Source of the DNA: Pseudomonadota bacterium | GTDB taxonomy: Bacteria; Pseudomonadota; Alphaproteobacteria; Sphingomonadales; Sphingomonadaceae | Length of the DNA: 6,425 nt | Direction of reading: 5' to 3' | NCBI GenBank assembly: GCA_023386515.1 | Contig: JAEWJQ010000228.1 | Location: forward strand, 1-6,425 | Shown: positions 5,185 to 6,425 of the stretch, piece by piece | Layout of the letters: each line of letters starts with the position of its first letter | Numbering within the stretch: position 1 is the first letter of the stretch | The notes under the pieces: generated by a model | Told to the model about the DNA's origin: nothing | Database searches by the model: none | The model's input: only the letters and a program-made list of their open reading frames with translations | Made by a program: the position numbers and the translations under genes

Positions 5185-6425
5185 GCCAGCACCTCCTCAA
5201 GCGCCTTGGCCAGCGCCTCGATATCCTCGTCGGTTACCGTCTCGGTCACCGCGACCACCAGTCCATTGGCCAGGCTGGCCTCGCCCGGATAGAGCCGGCC
5301 GAGCGACACGCCGGCCAGCACGCCGCGGTCGGCGAGCGTCCGCACGATCGGCCGCGCCTCCTTGCCGAGGTCGAGCGTGAACTCGTTGAAGAAGGTGTCG
5401 TTGATCACCCGCACGCCGGGCACCTGCGCTAGCCGCTCCGCGGCGCGGCACGCCTGGGCATGGTTGATCCCCGCCAGCCGGCGCAATCCGGCCTCGCCGA
5501 GCAGCGTCATGTGGATGGAGAAGGCCAGCGCACACAGGCCCGAGTTGGTGCAGATGTTGCTGGTCGCCTTCTCGCGGCGGATATGCTGCTCGCGCGTCGA
5601 CAGCGTCAGTACGAAGCCACGCTTGCCGTCGGCATCGACCGTCTCGCCGCACAAACGACCCGGCATCTGACGGACATATTTGTCCTTGCAGCCGAACAGG
5701 CCGACATAGGGACCGCCGAACTGCAGGCCGACGCCCAGTGACTGCCCCTCGCCGACGACGATGTCCGCGTCCATTTCGCCCGGCGCCTTGACCGCGCCCA
5801 TCGCCACCGGCTCGGTCACGACCGCGATCAGCAGCGCCTTCGCCGCATGCGCCGCGTCGGCACTGCGCTGAAGGTCGGGTATGCGGCCCAGGATATCGGG
5901 ATATTGCACGACGACGCAGGAGACGCTGTCGTCAATCTGGGAGAGGAAGTCCTCATTCGCCGTGACGTCCGGCTTCAGCGCCACGACCGCATCATTGGCC
6001 ATGTGCGAGAGCGTGCGGACGACCTCGGTATAGTGCGGGTGCAGGCCGCCGGAGAGCACGGCCTTGCGGCGCCGGGTGACGCGATGCGCCATCAGCACGG
6101 CCTCGCCGGTGCCGGTGGAGCCGTCATACATCGAGGCGTTGGCGACCTCCATGCCGGTGAGCGCCGCGACCTGCGTCTGGAACTCGAAGAGATATTGCAG
6201 CGTGCCCTGCGCGATTTCCGGCTGGTAGGGCGTGTAGCTGGTCAGGAATTCCGAGCGCTGGATCAGGTGATCGACAGTCGCGGGAACATGGTGCTTGTAG
6301 GCCCCTGCGCCGCTGAAGAAGGGCACGGCGCCGGCGGTGGCGTTCTTGGCCGCCATGGCGGACAGGGCGCGCTCGACCTCCTGTTCGCCTGCGACGCGCG
6401 GCAGATCGACGGGGCCGTCGAGACG
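5181..6425 (-). CDS. gcvPA: Glycine dehydrogenase (decarboxylating) subunit 1, 5' end outside window
   Basis: This is the partner subunit of GcvPB in the glycine cleavage P-protein. The frame stays open to the window edge, so 414 residues are visible. The upstream part reads RLDGPVDLPRVAGEQEVERAL, which matches the normal N-terminal region, so the Met at 6354-6356 is internal. About 35-40 residues are missing from a usual total near 450. Family signatures (numbered from the first visible residue) are: GAGAYKHHVPATVDHL (39-54), SYTPYQPEI (63-71), ANASMYDGST (95-104), VGEGQSLG (224-231) and REKATSNICTN (284-294). As expected for this subunit it lacks the PLP-binding lysine; that is in GcvPB. 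The stop overlaps the gcvPB start by 4 nt. gcvT and gcvH, and any glycine riboswitch or promoter, would lie beyond 6425 and cannot be judged here. Confidence 0.97.
   Translation of the reverse strand, partial: RLDGPVDLPRVAGEQEVERALSAMAAKNATAGAVPFFSGAGAYKHHVPATVDHLIQRSEFLTSYTPYQPEIAQGTLQYLFEFQTQVAALTGMEVANASMYDGSTGTGEAVLMAHRVTRRRKAVLSGGLHPHYTEVVRTLSHMANDAVVALKPDVTANEDFLSQIDDSVSCVVVQYPDILGRIPDLQRSADAAHAAKALLIAVVTEPVAMGAVKAPGEMDADIVVGEGQSLGVGLQFGGPYVGLFGCKDKYVRQMPGRLCGETVDADGKRGFVLTLSTREQHIRREKATSNICTNSGLCALAFSIHMTLLGEAGLRRLAGINHAQACRAAERLAQVPGVRVINDTFFNEFTLDLGKEARPIVRTLADRGVLAGVSLGRLYPGEASLANGLVVAVTETVTDEDIEALAKALEEVLA

Noticed and set aside
2924..5200. A 758-codon minus-strand frame over gcvPB and the DUF1453-like gene.
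   Set aside because: It is out of frame with gcvPB, which carries every P-protein signature, and its product is Arg/Gly/Ala low-complexity sequence. It is a GC-driven shadow, as is the 525-codon plus-strand frame at 2941-4518.
5181..6356. gcvPA starting at the Met codon 6354-6356.
   Set aside because: The frame continues to the window edge and the extra residues (LDGPVDLPRVAGEQEVERAL) match the normal N-terminal region, so the true start lies beyond 6425.
1..6425. Defence system, prophage, insertion sequence or CRISPR array.
   Set aside because: There are no transposase, integrase, nuclease or toxin motifs, no spaced repeats and no abrupt change in base composition. The gene content is housekeeping plus small unknowns.

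Overview
The window is high-GC DNA with alphaproteobacterial character, most likely from a sphingomonad (Sphingomonas or a relative). The evidence is a split glycine-decarboxylase P-protein (gcvPA/gcvPB) with an alphaproteobacterial-style GcvPB C-terminus, a sigma-EcfG-like promoter, and the overall gene style. The genus is an inference. No similarity search was possible.

Layout from left to right. (1) 2-1531, minus: a complete 509-aa prolyl-tRNA synthetase of the archaeal/eukaryotic-like architecture. (2) 1563-1964, minus, 31 nt upstream of proS and probably co-transcribed: a small zinc-ribbon protein with a C-terminal membrane segment. (3) 1965-2080: a divergent promoter region with two perfect 6-bp inverted repeats. 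(4) 2081-2641, plus: a 186-aa membrane-anchored protein with repeated 'D-x-x-G-x-x-R' strand-turn units. (5) 2663-2848, minus, convergent with (4): a 61-aa Gly/Lys-rich disordered protein preceded by a good match to the general-stress promoter of sigma-EcfG (GGAAC-N16-GGTT). A GC-rich hairpin sits between the two converging stops. (6) 2849-3057: non-coding. (7) 3058-6425, minus: gcvPA (5' end outside the window), gcvPB and a CcdC/DUF1453-like membrane protein. gcvPA and gcvPB overlap by 4 nt (ATGA), and 36 nt separate gcvPB from the membrane gene.

How the genes work together. GcvPA and GcvPB form the pyridoxal-phosphate P-protein of the glycine cleavage system, which decarboxylates glycine and passes the aminomethyl group to the lipoyl arm of GcvH. 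The genes for GcvT and GcvH would be expected upstream, beyond position 6425. ProS charges tRNA-Pro and is functionally separate. The interval between the two housekeeping blocks (about 1560-3060) holds small, poorly characterised envelope or stress genes.

I see no defence system, mobile element, CRISPR array, or tRNA/rRNA gene. The most interesting signals are small: the apparent EcfG-controlled mini-gene, loss of the zinc-ligand cysteines in ProS, and a hairpin that overlaps the ribosome-binding region of the gene after gcvPB.
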